Positions 27,711 through 37,031 of a stretch of DNA of 64,000 nucleotides are shown here, one piece after another. The number at the start of each line of letters is the position of its first letter. Positions within the stretch are counted from its first letter, which is position 1. The position numbers and the translations under genes are program-made. Source of the DNA: Bacteroidota bacterium. GTDB lineage: Bacteria > Bacteroidota > Bacteroidia > J057 > JADKCL01. The DNA is taken from NCBI GenBank assembly GCA_016718825.1, contig JADKCL010000002.1, forward strand, positions 303,901 through 367,900, written 5' to 3'. The notes beneath the pieces were generated by a model. It saw nothing but the letters and a program-made list of their open reading frames with translations, ran no database searches and was not told the DNA's origin.

Positions 27711-28544
27711 TCAAGGCAGGGTCAGCACCGTCGAATACGTGCCCACGGTAAGGATTGCTTGATTGTCGCAACCCGTATTGCCATAGTCGATCGTGCGTTT
27801 TTCACGGCCTTGGGGCGTGACACTCCAAACACCACCCACAACGTGCTGACAAGAAAGCTCAACGCGCAGAGGTTGCTCCACCTGCGACACAAACGTCAAG
27901 CCGTTACGGGCGGTTCCCGTGGCGGACCCGGTCACCTCATACACATAATTACTCGCGTTGAAGCTCCCTTCACCTTCGATCCAGGTTGTGGTGCGCGTTC
28001 CTTGCCAGCGGATCGTGCCTTGCGTCGGATGCGTAAGCACGGCATTGGAAACGTCGGTCCAACTCAATTTGTTATTGGCATCACGGCCATTGACCGTTGT
28101 GGTGGCAGTGAACGAGAATCCATAACCCGCTACCGTGTAGCATTGTGGCGTAATCACGACCGTGCTCCCTGCATCTTTCCATTTTCCGTTGAAGGAGGCG
28201 TGCAACATGCCTGTGCGCAACCGCCCATCGAGACAGTTGCTGCCTGTTCCAAAATCAATGGTTAATTCGGCGGTGGTGGGGCTCGTAATCGTCACCGAGG
28301 CCACCGATGTAGGACAGAAAACGCCATCCGTTCCAGTGGTCTTCCGTAAATCGTGCTGTCCACGGGTAGTGCCTTCCGTGTCGACCAAATTCCGGATCGC
28401 GTTAAATTCACTGTCCGCGAAATTGTTGTCAATCGTGGAAGTGAGCTCACCATCCCATTGTTGGCGCTCACGGTTACAGGATGCAAATACCAATACGAAG
28501 GCAAATGCAATCGCGAGGCTGTAAAAGTTGATTTTCAATTTCAT
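27711..28544 (-). CDS. Lipoprotein of unknown function
   Basis: 277 residues from ATG 28544, with a signal peptide and the lipobox VFASC (MKLKINFYSLAIAFAFVLVFASC). The mature part is beta-rich, with many Thr/Ser and evenly spaced aromatic residues, and four conserved-looking cysteines (CPTSV, NCLDGRL, PQCYTVAG, GCDNQ) that may form disulphides. It resembles Bacteroidota envelope lipoproteins of no known function. The open frame extends upstream to 28736, through the small lipoprotein gene, but only the ATG at 28544 gives a signal peptide. The 50-residue lipoprotein gene lies 44 bases upstream on the same strand. Confidence 0.75.
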   Translation of the reverse strand: MKLKINFYSLAIAFAFVLVFASCNRERQQWDGELTSTIDNNFADSEFNAIRNLVDTEGTTRGQHDLRKTTGTDGVFCPTSVASVTITSPTTAELTIDFGTGSNCLDGRLRTGMLHASFNGKWKDAGSTVVITPQCYTVAGYGFSFTATTTVNGRDANNKLSWTDVSNAVLTHPTQGTIRWQGTRTTTWIEGEGSFNASNYVYEVTGSATGTARNGLTFVSQVEQPLRVELSCQHVVGGVWSVTPQGREKRTIDYGNTGCDNQAILTVGTYSTVLTLP

Positions 28545-28588
28545 GGCAATCTTTTTTCGAATCAGATGGCAAAAACCGATCCAAAAGA

Positions 28589-28741
28589 TCAGAAACCTGT
28601 CCGCTTTTTTTGTTGCTCCCGCATGTAGGAACCATGTTGCGGGTGGTTGCAGTTTTTGCGCGGATCCCCGGCGCAGGAGGAGACTATGCCCAGCAGCATC
28701 GACGCGGTGAGCAGCAGCAAAATGTTTCGTTTCCAATTCAT
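28589..28741 (-). CDS. Small (50-residue) lipoprotein
   Basis: ATG 28741 to TGA 28589-28591 encodes 50 residues: MNWKRNILLLLTASMLLGIV, the lipobox SSC, then AGDPRKNCNHPQHGSYMREQ and a lysine-rich end. The signal sequence, lipobox and a Cys/His-rich mature part of only ~28 residues make it a credible gene although it is short. The C-N-H-P-x-H-G pattern suggests metal or haem contact, but this is inference. It lies just upstream of, and in another frame from, the 277-residue lipoprotein gene, so the two may be co-transcribed. No function known. Confidence 0.65.
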   Translation of the reverse strand: MNWKRNILLLLTASMLLGIVSSCAGDPRKNCNHPQHGSYMREQQKKRTGF

Positions 28742-28763
28742 AGGCTCAAATTACGGAAAAACC

Positions 28764-28867
28764 GAGAAATGAGAAATGAGAAATGAGAAACGAAGTTCAG
28801 CGAAGTCAATTGCGAAGCAATTGGTCAAGTGAAAAAATGAGAAATGCCCCGAAGGTCCATTTCTCAT
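28764..28867. repeat. Intergenic repeat cluster: heptamers, two hairpins and an 18-bp dispersed repeat
   Basis: From 28764 the unit GAGAAAT occurs three times, then GAGAAAC. At 28788-28805 lies the second exact copy of AAACGAAGTTCAGCGAAG (first at 17993). CAATTGC-GAA-GCAATTG (28807-28823) and ATGAGAAATG...CATTTCTCAT (28837-28867) are perfect inverted repeats; the second could terminate transcription. The composite looks like a short mobile or REP-like intergenic element. Confidence 0.55.
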
Positions 28868-28890
28868 TTCTGATTTAATTCTTAATCTGA

Positions 28891-29361
28891 CTATTCCGCT
28901 TTATTCCAGCCCTCGGTGCCGATCAAGGCTTCGAGTTTGGCTTCCAGCTCTTTCAATTCCTTTGGTGCATTGCGGATGTCGTTGACGCGTTTGGTTTTTC
29001 CATCGATCGTCACAATCGTCACAACACCAGGAATGTCGGCAACTTCACCGCCGTATTCTTCTTCAAAGTCCCAAAAATGGGCATCGATGATCGATTGGCT
29101 CAATGCCTCAACAGTTTTGGCGTCCAGTGTTTTCTTGTAGTTTCCCATCATCTCCACTGCACGACGACCGTTGTAGGTCGCATTGCCTTTGGCATCCACC
29201 GTGATGTTGTAAGCAGGGCAGTTGCCACGGCAACCTGTATGCTGTATCTCCAGGGAAAAATCGCTAGCCACCTTGGGGCTTCCGCCAGTCTTGGTTTTGC
29301 AGGCTGCCATGAGCATCATGCAAATCGCCAGCAGAAAAAACGTTTTCGAAATAGCTTTCAT
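28891..29361 (-). CDS. DUF6438-like lipoprotein
   Basis: 156 residues with a lipoprotein signal (MKAISKTFFLLAICMMLMAAC). The mature part follows the DUF6438 pattern: FSLEIQHTGCRGNCPAYNITVDAKGNATYNG, in which the two cysteines of GCRGNCPAY and the strand-turn-strand after it are characteristic. The rest is YKKTLDAKTVEALSQSI and IVTIDGKTKRVNDI. Family function is unknown; an envelope location follows from the lipobox. It lies downstream of yidC on the same strand with a 53-base gap. Confidence 0.82.
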   Translation of the reverse strand: MKAISKTFFLLAICMMLMAACKTKTGGSPKVASDFSLEIQHTGCRGNCPAYNITVDAKGNATYNGRRAVEMMGNYKKTLDAKTVEALSQSIIDAHFWDFEEEYGGEVADIPGVVTIVTIDGKTKRVNDIRNAPKELKELEAKLEALIGTEGWNKAE

Positions 29362-29414
29362 CGGATTTCAGAGGGTTTTTTATGCGATTAGGGGTACAAA
29401 TCCCCTGCCAAGTT

Positions 29415-31421
29415 TTAACGGCGCTTTTTGGGCGGAGTCGTCTTGGCACCTTGTGATTTACCTTCGCCACGACCTTCGGCACGTGAAGCTGCAATGTCAC
29501 GCTGCTTTTCCTGTTGCTTAGCGGCCCAACGTTCCAACGTTCCCTTTTTCTTGTTGGGATCGGCTTCAATTTTCTTGGCCTTTTCGCGCAAACTGTCCAT
29601 CAGTTTCTCGTCACTCACAAAATACTTTGTGATGATCGTCTGACTGATCGAGATCAAGTTGGAAAGGAAATAGTACCAGCTCAAACCGGCTGAATAGCGG
29701 TTCAAAAAGGCCAAAAGGAAGATCGGCATGATGTAGGGAAACCATTTCATCACTGGATTGGCCGTCTGTTGCGGCTGCATCCGTTGGTTGATGATCGTGT
29801 ATCCAAAGATGGAGGCCGTCATGAGGAGTGTAAACAAGCTCACGTGATCGCCATACATCGGGATATTGAATCCCAGGTCCCAAATTGAATCGTAGGTGGA
29901 AAGGTCAGGCGCCCAAAGGAAGGACTGTTGACGCAACTCAATCGCATTCGGGAAAAAGAAGAAGAGTGCGATCAAAAACGGATACTGTACCAGCATCGGC
30001 CAACAGCCCCCAAACATACTTACGCCATACTTTCGATAGATGGCCATTTTGGCCTGCTGAAGCTTGGTTGGATCATCCTTGAATTTCAAGTCCAATTCCT
30101 TGACTTCGGGCGTGTTGTTGACAACGCGCATTTTGGCCGTGGAAATGTAGGTGCGATACGTCAAAGGATAGATCAATGTCTTGATGATCAGACCCAAGAG
30201 CAAAATGATCAACCCGTAGCTGCCGATAAAGCCTTCCAGAAAGTTGAAGATCGGAATCGTCAGCCAGCGGTTCACATACTGAAGCGGACCCCAGCCGAGG
30301 GCAATCTGCTTGATCATGTCCCGGTCATAGGTCTTCAAGATCTTGAAGTCCAGCGGGCCGGCATAGAATTGAAAGTTGACGGAACCATTGGGGATTGTGG
30401 CAATCGGAATGTCAAATTGGGCATTCATCAATTTGACAACGTCACCGGAATTTTCATTGGCTGGATCTGGCGGAATAGGATTGGCATGGAATACCTTGGC
30501 ATTGTCCAAGCTTCCTCCATCCTTTTCTGTCATCAGCGTATGCGTAAAAAACTGACTGTGGAATGCGATCCAGTCCACGCGGTTCTCAGCCTCAACAGGT
30601 GCTTCGGGCTGCGAAGTGGCACCTAGATCCTCCACGGATCCCGATTCGCGGTAAAACAGGGAGGTTTTCTCGCGCATCAACTCCATGGTCTTTTCAGTCT
30701 TAGGAATTTCTGCCTGCCAGTTGACCGACATTTGCTTTTTCTGGGCAATCGTTTCCATGCCCGACTGCTTGATTCTCAAGCCATAGTCGTAGGCATTCCC
30801 TTTAAAAACGTAAACGTATTCAATGAAATGTGTCTCATCGACGGCAGCCCTGAACGAGATCGAATCCTTGCTGTCACCCGTCACGACCAGCTTCGTTGTG
30901 GTCGATGTCGGTGTGAAATAAAGGTCACTCGTCGACACATTGGGGTATTTTACATTCGCAGCCTGCATGAAATTCACGGAGAGCCCGTTAAATTCCCTGT
31001 CGGTTTGAATGGGAAGAATCATGCTGTCAGCAGTTTGGAATTCCTTGAGTTGCAAGGCGCCAATGCGACCACCCTTGGTGTGAATTCCGATTTTGTACTT
31101 GTCGGTCTCGACCTCAAATACTTTGTCCTCGCCTTCATACAGATTGGCAAATACGCCGTGTTCACGTGATTTTTCAGTTGCAATGGCAGCGTCTTTGGCG
31201 CTGTCGCTCAATGCATTGAATGCTGCAGTGTCCATACCCATGGGTACTGCAGCGACAGTTCCGGCGGCAGTGTCTGCCGAACTTGCACCCGTTGCTGACG
31301 TTTCCGTAGGAGATTTTGGCTGTGGAAGCGGCTTCTGCTCGCCGTCGGAGCTAAAAAAGAAGGTCCAAGTGAGCACGATGCCCGCGATCAGTATCAGACC
31401 AATGATGGTGTTCCTATCCAT
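29415..31421 (-). CDS. yidC: Membrane protein insertase YidC
   Basis: 668 residues. It inserts and folds inner-membrane proteins with or without the Sec translocon. The layout is that of Gram-negative YidC: an N-terminal transmembrane anchor (MDRNTIIGLILIAGIVLTWTFFF), a low-complexity linker, a large periplasmic beta domain (residues ~85-370), then the conserved five-helix core with YGLIILLLGLIIKTLIYPLTYRTYISTAKMR, MFGGCWPMLVQYPFLIALFFFFP and LSWYYFLSNLISISQTIITKYF. A basic tail (KKIEADPNKKK... ending PPKKRR) may bind ribosomes. It follows pyrG after 91 bases, a gene order common in Bacteroidota. Confidence 0.96.
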   Translation of the reverse strand: MDRNTIIGLILIAGIVLTWTFFFSSDGEQKPLPQPKSPTETSATGASSADTAAGTVAAVPMGMDTAAFNALSDSAKDAAIATEKSREHGVFANLYEGEDKVFEVETDKYKIGIHTKGGRIGALQLKEFQTADSMILPIQTDREFNGLSVNFMQAANVKYPNVSTSDLYFTPTSTTTKLVVTGDSKDSISFRAAVDETHFIEYVYVFKGNAYDYGLRIKQSGMETIAQKKQMSVNWQAEIPKTEKTMELMREKTSLFYRESGSVEDLGATSQPEAPVEAENRVDWIAFHSQFFTHTLMTEKDGGSLDNAKVFHANPIPPDPANENSGDVVKLMNAQFDIPIATIPNGSVNFQFYAGPLDFKILKTYDRDMIKQIALGWGPLQYVNRWLTIPIFNFLEGFIGSYGLIILLLGLIIKTLIYPLTYRTYISTAKMRVVNNTPEVKELDLKFKDDPTKLQQAKMAIYRKYGVSMFGGCWPMLVQYPFLIALFFFFPNAIELRQQSFLWAPDLSTYDSIWDLGFNIPMYGDHVSLFTLLMTASIFGYTIINQRMQPQQTANPVMKWFPYIMPIFLLAFLNRYSAGLSWYYFLSNLISISQTIITKYFVSDEKLMDSLREKAKKIEADPNKKKGTLERWAAKQQEKQRDIAASRAEGRGEGKSQGAKTTPPKKRR

Positions 31422-31512
31422 TTATTTGGATTGAGCAATGATATCTTTGAAAATAGGAGGCAAAAATAGTTCAATTTTCGGAATTGCAAATGCGCGAAAT
31501 TCAGGATCCGAT

Positions 31513-33149
31513 TCAATCCGCGGAGCTTTCGAGCGGCTTCATCCGAGTTTTGTAGGCAAGTGCCGCCTTGATAAACGAAACAAACAACGGATGCGGATTT
31601 TCCACCGTCGACTTGAGTTCAGGGTGGAATTGCACGGCCACATAATAAGGATGTGATGCGAGCTCCACGATCTCCACGAGCCCAGTCTTGGGATTGGTGC
31701 CCGCGACACGGATTCCCGCAGCTTCGTATTGCTTCAGGTAGCTATTGTTGAATTCATACCGGTGGCGATGGCGCTCGACGATCAACGGCTTTTTATAGGC
31801 CTTGATTGCCAAACTGTCTTTCGTCAGTTCGCATTCAGGGAACCCAAACGCATCGTCCCTCCCATTTGTTGGACCTTTTCTGCGCCTCCATCAGATAGAT
31901 CACCGGATTGGCGCATTTGGGTTTGACTTCGGAAGTGTGGCAATCCTTCAAATGGAGGACATTCCTGCCAAACTCAATGACCGCGACTTGCATTCCAAGG
32001 CAAATCCCGAAAAAGGGCACTTTATTTTCCTGGCGAATTTAACGGCTTCGATTTTACCTTCTATTCCGCGTTCGCCAAAACCTGGGGCGACCAGGATGCC
32101 GACCAACTTCTTGAGCATTCTTGCGGCATTGGTTTCATTGATGTCTTCGGAATGGATCCATTTGACATTCACTTTAACCTCATTTTCAGCACCACCATGC
32201 ACAAAAGCCTCGGCGATCGACTTGTAGGCGTCCTTCAATTCCACATATTTCCCGATCAAGCCAATGTTGACTTCGTCGATCGGATTTTTGAGCCTTCCGA
32301 CGAATGCCTTCCACTTCTCGAGTTCGGGGTAGGTTCCGGGTTTGAGCTTGAGCCGCTTCAAAACCACTTCATCAATTTCTCTTTGCGCATGAGCAGCGGG
32401 ACCTCGTAGATGGTCTCTGCGTCCATGCTTTCAATCACCCCATTTTGCGGGATGTTGCAAAAGAGGGCGATTTTGGCTCGCAGTTCGCGGCTGAGTTTGT
32501 GTTCTTTCTACACACAAGCACGTCAGGCTGTACCCCGACTCAAGCAGCATCTTGACGCTGTGTTGGGTCGGCTTGGTTTTCAATTCGCCCGCAGCGCTCA
32601 AATAGGAATCAGCGTGAGATGGATCACCATGCTGTCACTATTTTTCATGTCATAGCGCATCTGCCGCACCGCCTCTATATAAGGCAGGCTTTCAATGTCG
32701 CCGACGGTTCCGCCAATCTCGGTGATGACGACATCAAAATTGCCCGTTTCGCCCAAAAGGCGCATCCGGCGTTTGATTTCATCTGTGATATGCGGAATCA
32801 CCTGCACGGTTTTACCGTGGTACTCCCCCATTCGCTCCCTTTTGATCACCGTTTCATAAATGCGGCCGGTGGTCACGTTGTTGCTTTGCGAGGTGGGCGT
32901 ATTGAGGAATCGCTCATAGTGCCCGAGGTCCAGATCGGTTTCTGCCCCGTCATCGGTCACATAAACCTCGCCATGCTCATAAGGATTGAGCGTGCCCGGA
33001 TCAATGTTGATGTAGGGATCAAACTTCTGAATGGTGACCGAGTAGCCGCGCTCTTGCAGCAATTTGGCCAATGAAGCTGAAATAATCCCCTTTCCAAGGG
33101 ACGATGTCACACCGCCTGTGACGAAAATATACTTTGTCAATTTACCCAT
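31513..33149 (-). pseudogene. pyrG: CTP synthase, interrupted by several one-base frameshifts
   Basis: Makes CTP from UTP, ATP and glutamine. The amidoligase half starts at ATG 33149 (MGKLTKYIFVTGGVTSSLGKG) and is intact through KNSDSMVIHLTLIP. Frameshifts follow near 32600, 32535, 32510 and 32370, each restored by one base in a short run (for example CCTATTTGAG should read CCTTATTTGAG). The glutaminase half has the nucleophile region FFGICLGMQ and, after further shifts near 32020 and 31840, the ending VAVQFHPELKS...PHPLFVSFIKAALAYKT. All domains are recognisable and in order, and total length matches an ordinary ~540-residue PyrG. Because the enzyme is normally essential and the shifts fall in homopolymers, sequence error is far more likely than gene loss. 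Readable pieces: 32598-33149, 31948-32367, 31835-32020, 31513-31812. Confidence 0.92.
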
Positions 33150-33490
33150 TGAAAGGAGTGTACTTATGGACTTCAAAGTTAGGTGATGCCCCCGAAAGTC
33201 TTGAAAAAATTCGAAAAAGATTTGCACAGGCCCGAAAATGCGGGTTTCATGCATGAGCAGGCCCCTCCAATTGATGTCATGTATTGGCAGGACATGTCGT
33301 GGTTTATCTTTCGCGGCAGTAAATTTATTTTCACCTCTCCCATACGGCTGAGGTTCATAGTCAGTGCCAAAAGAGGCCCAATTGCATGCAAAATGGCGCT
33401 TGCCCTAACGCATACGTTGAGAATGGGGATATTCCCTTTGAGGGATATTTCGAAAGTCGTAATTTAGTGTTGTACCTAAATCGTTTGTCT
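33150..33490. other. Divergent intergenic region, no gene seen
   Basis: 341 bases between pyrG and the secreted protein at 33491. Short open frames on both strands lack motifs. It must hold both promoters; no convincing -33/-7 pair was found. Confidence 0.5.
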
Positions 33491-34003
33491 ATGAAAAAGT
33501 TCTTCACCATCCTTGCGGCATTTATGCCGCTCACCACCCTCATTGCTCAAACGTTTTTGAACCAGGAATTCGGAACAAGCGCCGAAACGGTCGCTGAGTT
33601 CCTGAAAACCAAGCACTTGGTACACGCCACAGTGTTGGATGAAAACACGATCGTGGCGTCCACCGAAACCTACACGGTCACGTACCGCTTTGATGAAGAC
33701 GGATTGTACAAGATCGAAACGCTGAGCGATTTCAGCAATCGCAACGACGCAACCAAGAAGGCCATTGATTTCAAAGCGCAGTATCTTCAAGAGACTGCCG
33801 AGATCCTGGACCTGAGCTCTGGCAACGAAATGGCACGTTTTGCAGCCTTGAAAGGCAGGGAGTTGCACGAAGTCAGCACCCACGCCCTTGGCAAAAACGG
33901 CGCCCAAATCAGGATTGTCGCCTTGGATCTAGACCGCGCCCCCGGCGTGGCGATGAACGAGTTGCGCCAAGACAATATCCTTTTCTCAATGACAAACCGC
34001 TGA
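33491..34003 (+). CDS. Small secreted protein of unknown function
   Basis: 170 residues from ATG 33491 with a signal peptide (MKKFFTILAAFMPLTTLIAQ). The mature part has an alternating strand/helix pattern (ETYTVTYRFDEDGLYKIETLSDF) and no cysteine, lipobox or sorting domain. No family is recognised. Open codons upstream to 33386 would not give a signal peptide. It is followed 39 bases later by a strong terminator, so it is monocistronic. Confidence 0.7.
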   Translation: MKKFFTILAAFMPLTTLIAQTFLNQEFGTSAETVAEFLKTKHLVHATVLDENTIVASTETYTVTYRFDEDGLYKIETLSDFSNRNDATKKAIDFKAQYLQETAEILDLSSGNEMARFAALKGRELHEVSTHALGKNGAQIRIVALDLDRAPGVAMNELRQDNILFSMTNR

Positions 34004-34042
34004 TGCAAATATGAAGCTGTCTAAATGTTGATCGATGTTGAA

Positions 34043-34073
34043 GCGAGGCCCGGATTGGGCCTCGCGGTTTTTT
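34043..34073 (+). terminator. Strong rho-independent terminator
   Basis: GCGAGGCCC-GGATT-GGGCCTCGC is a perfect 9-bp GC-rich stem with a 5-base loop followed by GGTTTTTT, ending the gene at 33491. Confidence 0.9.
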
Positions 34074-34085
34074 ATGGACCTCAAA

Positions 34086-34754
34086 TTAGCGCTCAAAGTC
34101 CTCCTTGTCGTGAATGGTCAGCTTGAAGATGTATTCATCGCCTCCATAGCCCTTGACTTCTTTTTGCATCGGCGGAGTTTCATCAAAGTCATAAATTTGG
34201 GAGGTAGTGGTTGTTGAGAACCGAAGCAATCCAGGCTTATCCAACACGACAAAGAGCAAATCGTTGAGATTAATATCTCGGAGGTCCTTCGTATAAACGA
34301 TCTCTTGTGCAGAGAGAACCTTGTCACCTCCGAGGAGACCGATGTACATTCCTTCGCTAGCCTCCATGTCAAAGACCATCGAATCACCTAGTAACCCGCG
34401 TGCGGCGTAGCGATCCGAAGGATTCCTGAATGTGATGTGTTCCCAAGAGCCTGCCCCAACGGTGAAGCTTTTCCCGTCAAGCTCCAGGCGCCCTTCCTGA
34501 TTGGAACGGTTCACGACATAAACTTCACTCCGCCAAGGATCAGTTGTGAAAAAGAGATAGATCGCGAGGATGGTCAAAATGACTCCGGTAGGTGCCAATA
34601 GCGCGGTTGCCAATCGATTCCCCTTTTCAAAAATCCCGCCTTGATTGACTTTGACAACAAGCCACCAAAAAAGCAACAGCCCTGGTCCGCCGATGAAGCC
34701 AACCCATTCCATTGTCCAAATCCAGTCGAGGCTTACGAATGTGAATGTTGTCAT
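34086..34754 (-). CDS. Membrane-anchored protein of unknown function
   Basis: 222 residues. Two hydrophobic segments near the N-terminus (VGFIGGPGLLLFWWLVVKV at about 18-36 and LLAPTGVILTILAIYLFF at about 52-70) are followed by a soluble beta-rich domain with many acidic residues (YVVNRSNQEGRLELDGKSF, DMEASEGMYIGLLGG). It would be exported or cytoplasmic depending on topology; no motif is recognised. It shares its direction with the next membrane protein but is separated by about 130 bases. Confidence 0.65.
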   Translation of the reverse strand: MTTFTFVSLDWIWTMEWVGFIGGPGLLLFWWLVVKVNQGGIFEKGNRLATALLAPTGVILTILAIYLFFTTDPWRSEVYVVNRSNQEGRLELDGKSFTVGAGSWEHITFRNPSDRYAARGLLGDSMVFDMEASEGMYIGLLGGDKVLSAQEIVYTKDLRDINLNDLLFVVLDKPGLLRFSTTTTSQIYDFDETPPMQKEVKGYGGDEYIFKLTIHDKEDFER

Positions 34755-34882
34755 TGTTGCGCTTTTTTGTTGATTGTGCGTTCTGTTGGCCTTTTGGCTA
34801 GCAGTAGGAATGCAAAATAAACAAATTCAATCTATTGGATAAGTGTTGGTTATATTGATATCAAAAAAAGCCTTCACCAACG

Positions 34883-35647
34883 TCATTTTCGACTCTGAGA
34901 AGCCCCAATGACGTTTCCATCACTTGGCAAAGGTTCAAACCAATCGGGCAAACCTTCCATTTGTTCTTCTAGCACCACCTCTTCCTCCAACGCCTCGATT
35001 TCTTTGTGATCTTGAAGGGCTTGCTGATAGGTCTGGTGCAAAATCAAGATATAAAGCCAAGGGATCAGGGACCAGATCAAATTTACCACACACCACGCAA
35101 TGATCGGCGTCTTGAAGAATTGGAATTGGAAAATATCCGACTCCTCTGAGACCAACCTCCCGGTAAAGGAGTACTCCAACAATAGCAGGAGAACTACCAC
35201 CAACGGCGGGCCGGAAATCGCCGCCATTGCGCGACTGAGTGCCTGGTAGTAAGGAATTTGGGTCAGTGAGTCAAACCAATTGAGTATATATATCCAAACA
35301 ACAAGGAAGCCGATCATAGACAGAAACAATAAAAAGACCCCGAAGCTGCTGTCGAGGATTGGGAAATGCTCCATGAGAAACAATCCCGCAGCCCACAGAA
35401 GCGCGACAGCGTGTACGGCACAAGCCAAAGAGGCCAGAATGATGGTTGCCGGTCTGAAATTTCGCTTCCGTTTCGTGCCGAGAATCGGCATGTTTTTGGG
35501 TAGGAAGCCGCGGTGCAAAAGCCAAGGCACCAAACAGAAGATCCCAAACAGCCAATCTGCTTCAGACAATGTGCTTGCCAAAGCTGCGGTCCCGAACGCC
35601 ACAAAGGATGCCCAAAGCAAAACCTTTCGAATCAAAAATAGGATCAA
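34883..35647 (-). CDS. Multi-pass membrane protein of unknown function
   Basis: 254 residues with about six hydrophobic helices (VLLWASFVAFGTAALAS, IILASLACAVHAVALLWAAG, FGVFLLFLSMIGFLVVWIYILNW, GPPLVVVLLLLLEYSF, IIAWCVVNLIWSLIPWLYILIL). A cytoplasmic, Glu-rich C-terminal tail follows (EIEALEEEVVLEEQMEGLP). No transporter or enzyme motif is seen. Confidence 0.65.
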   Translation of the reverse strand: MILFLIRKVLLWASFVAFGTAALASTLSEADWLFGIFCLVPWLLHRGFLPKNMPILGTKRKRNFRPATIILASLACAVHAVALLWAAGLFLMEHFPILDSSFGVFLLFLSMIGFLVVWIYILNWFDSLTQIPYYQALSRAMAAISGPPLVVVLLLLLEYSFTGRLVSEESDIFQFQFFKTPIIAWCVVNLIWSLIPWLYILILHQTYQQALQDHKEIEALEEEVVLEEQMEGLPDWFEPLPSDGNVIGASQSRK

Positions 35648-35831
35648 GCCGGTCGTTCATCGTTTCTGTACCGTTTGGTCAAGCTGTCAAAGCAAAATCC
35701 ATGCGGGCTTATTCATGCTAGGCCACCGCACTGATTTCAAATCTACCGAGGTTCCTCAAACCGGGCAAGTGGTTGCAGTTGGAAATCAGATGTCGGCTGA
35801 TCGGAATGAATTCAGGAATTGCTGCAGAAGT

Positions 35832-36895
35832 CTAAAACAACGACAACTGCCCATCGGTCCTTGGGCGCTTGAACAGCGAGGTCGTCATCGGCGGAACGAC
35901 GACTGCCGGCATGTACTTCTCATGCGCAATGCGGAAAAGCCTGCGAATCGACTCCGCCATGTTGCCCTCCCCTTTCAGGCGTGTCCCGAATCGGCTGTCG
36001 CCCAAGCTTCCGCCGTGGGCTTCTGCGACCTGTTTCAGTACCTTTTCGGCCCCGTCAGGGAGGTTTTTCCGAATCCAGTCGGTGAAAATCTCGCCGATTG
36101 TGCCATTGAGGCGAACCATGGTAAAGCCGGCCGAAACGGCACCTGCCGCTGCAGCTGCCTTCATGATCGGCACCAATTCGTCGCTTGTGAGCCCCGGAAT
36201 GATCGGCGCAATCATCACACAGGAATGCCTGCGCGTGTGAGGCGCTCGACCGCATCCAAACGCTGCATACTCGTGGCTGTGCGCGGCTCCATGGCGCGCC
36301 GCAACTCTTCATCCAACGTCGTGATACTCATGTTCACCCGCACCAAATTGTCTTTGGCCATCTCAGTCAAGATGTCCAAGTCCCTTAGCACCAGGCTATT
36401 CTTGGTGATGATTCCCACCGGTTGCTTGAATTCGGCCATCACTTGGAGCATTTTTCGGGTATGCCAAACTTCCGCTCGGCCGGTTGATAACAATCGGTGT
36501 TGCCGCTGAGCATGATCGGCTTGCATTCCCAGTTTTTCTTACCCAACTCCTCTCGCAACAATTCGGCAGCATTTTCCTTGACCACGATTTTTCTTTCGAA
36601 GTCCAAACCGGCACTCATTCCCCAATACTGATGCGTCGTGCGCGCATAACAATAGGTGCAGCCATGTTCGCAACCTTGGTAGGGATTGGCTGAATAGTCC
36701 AACGGGATGTCGGGACTCGGAACTTGATTGATGATTTTGCGCGGATGCTCCATCAAATATTCCGTCCGGCTGTTTTCGAGCATCGGTTCGTCCAAGGCTT
36801 CCGAAGTACTCCTGCACATACCGCGTCACCAAATACGGATTGTGCACGTTGTACTGCGCCCCGCGACCTTTGAAATAATCTTGCTGCTGAACCAT
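35832..36895 (-). pseudogene. PA0069-type radical SAM protein, frameshifted
   Basis: From ATG 36895: MVQQQDYFKGRGAQYNVHNPYL opens the protein as in PA0069-family radical SAM enzymes. After a shift near 36790 the frame reads NPYQGCEHGCTYCYART, whose cysteines bind the [4Fe-4S] cluster that cleaves S-adenosylmethionine, then LSGNTDCYQPAERK. Another shift near 36470 gives TRKMLQVMAEFKQPVGIITKNSLVLRDLDIL, and one near 36220 gives APIIPGLTSDELVPIM to the end. All segments are in order and complete (about 350 residues), so the interruptions look like sequencing errors. These enzymes resemble spore photoproduct lyases in the cysteine motif but their reaction is unknown. Pieces: 36539-36895, 36439-36819, 36215-36526, 35832-36218. 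Confidence 0.82.
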
Positions 36896-37031
36896 ACACG
36901 ACGAATATGATTCCAATATTAGCAATTGCGCCGATGAATTGCAAATTATTTTCGAATAAATGCAAATAAAAGACGCAATCAGTCTAGAATATTTCGAATT
37001 TGAGCTACGGAGACTGATTCGATGACAGGCC

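Noticed and set aside
35280..36509. Plus-strand 409-codon frame
   Set aside because: Spans two minus-strand genes with recognisable sequence (membrane protein, radical SAM); no motif of its own.
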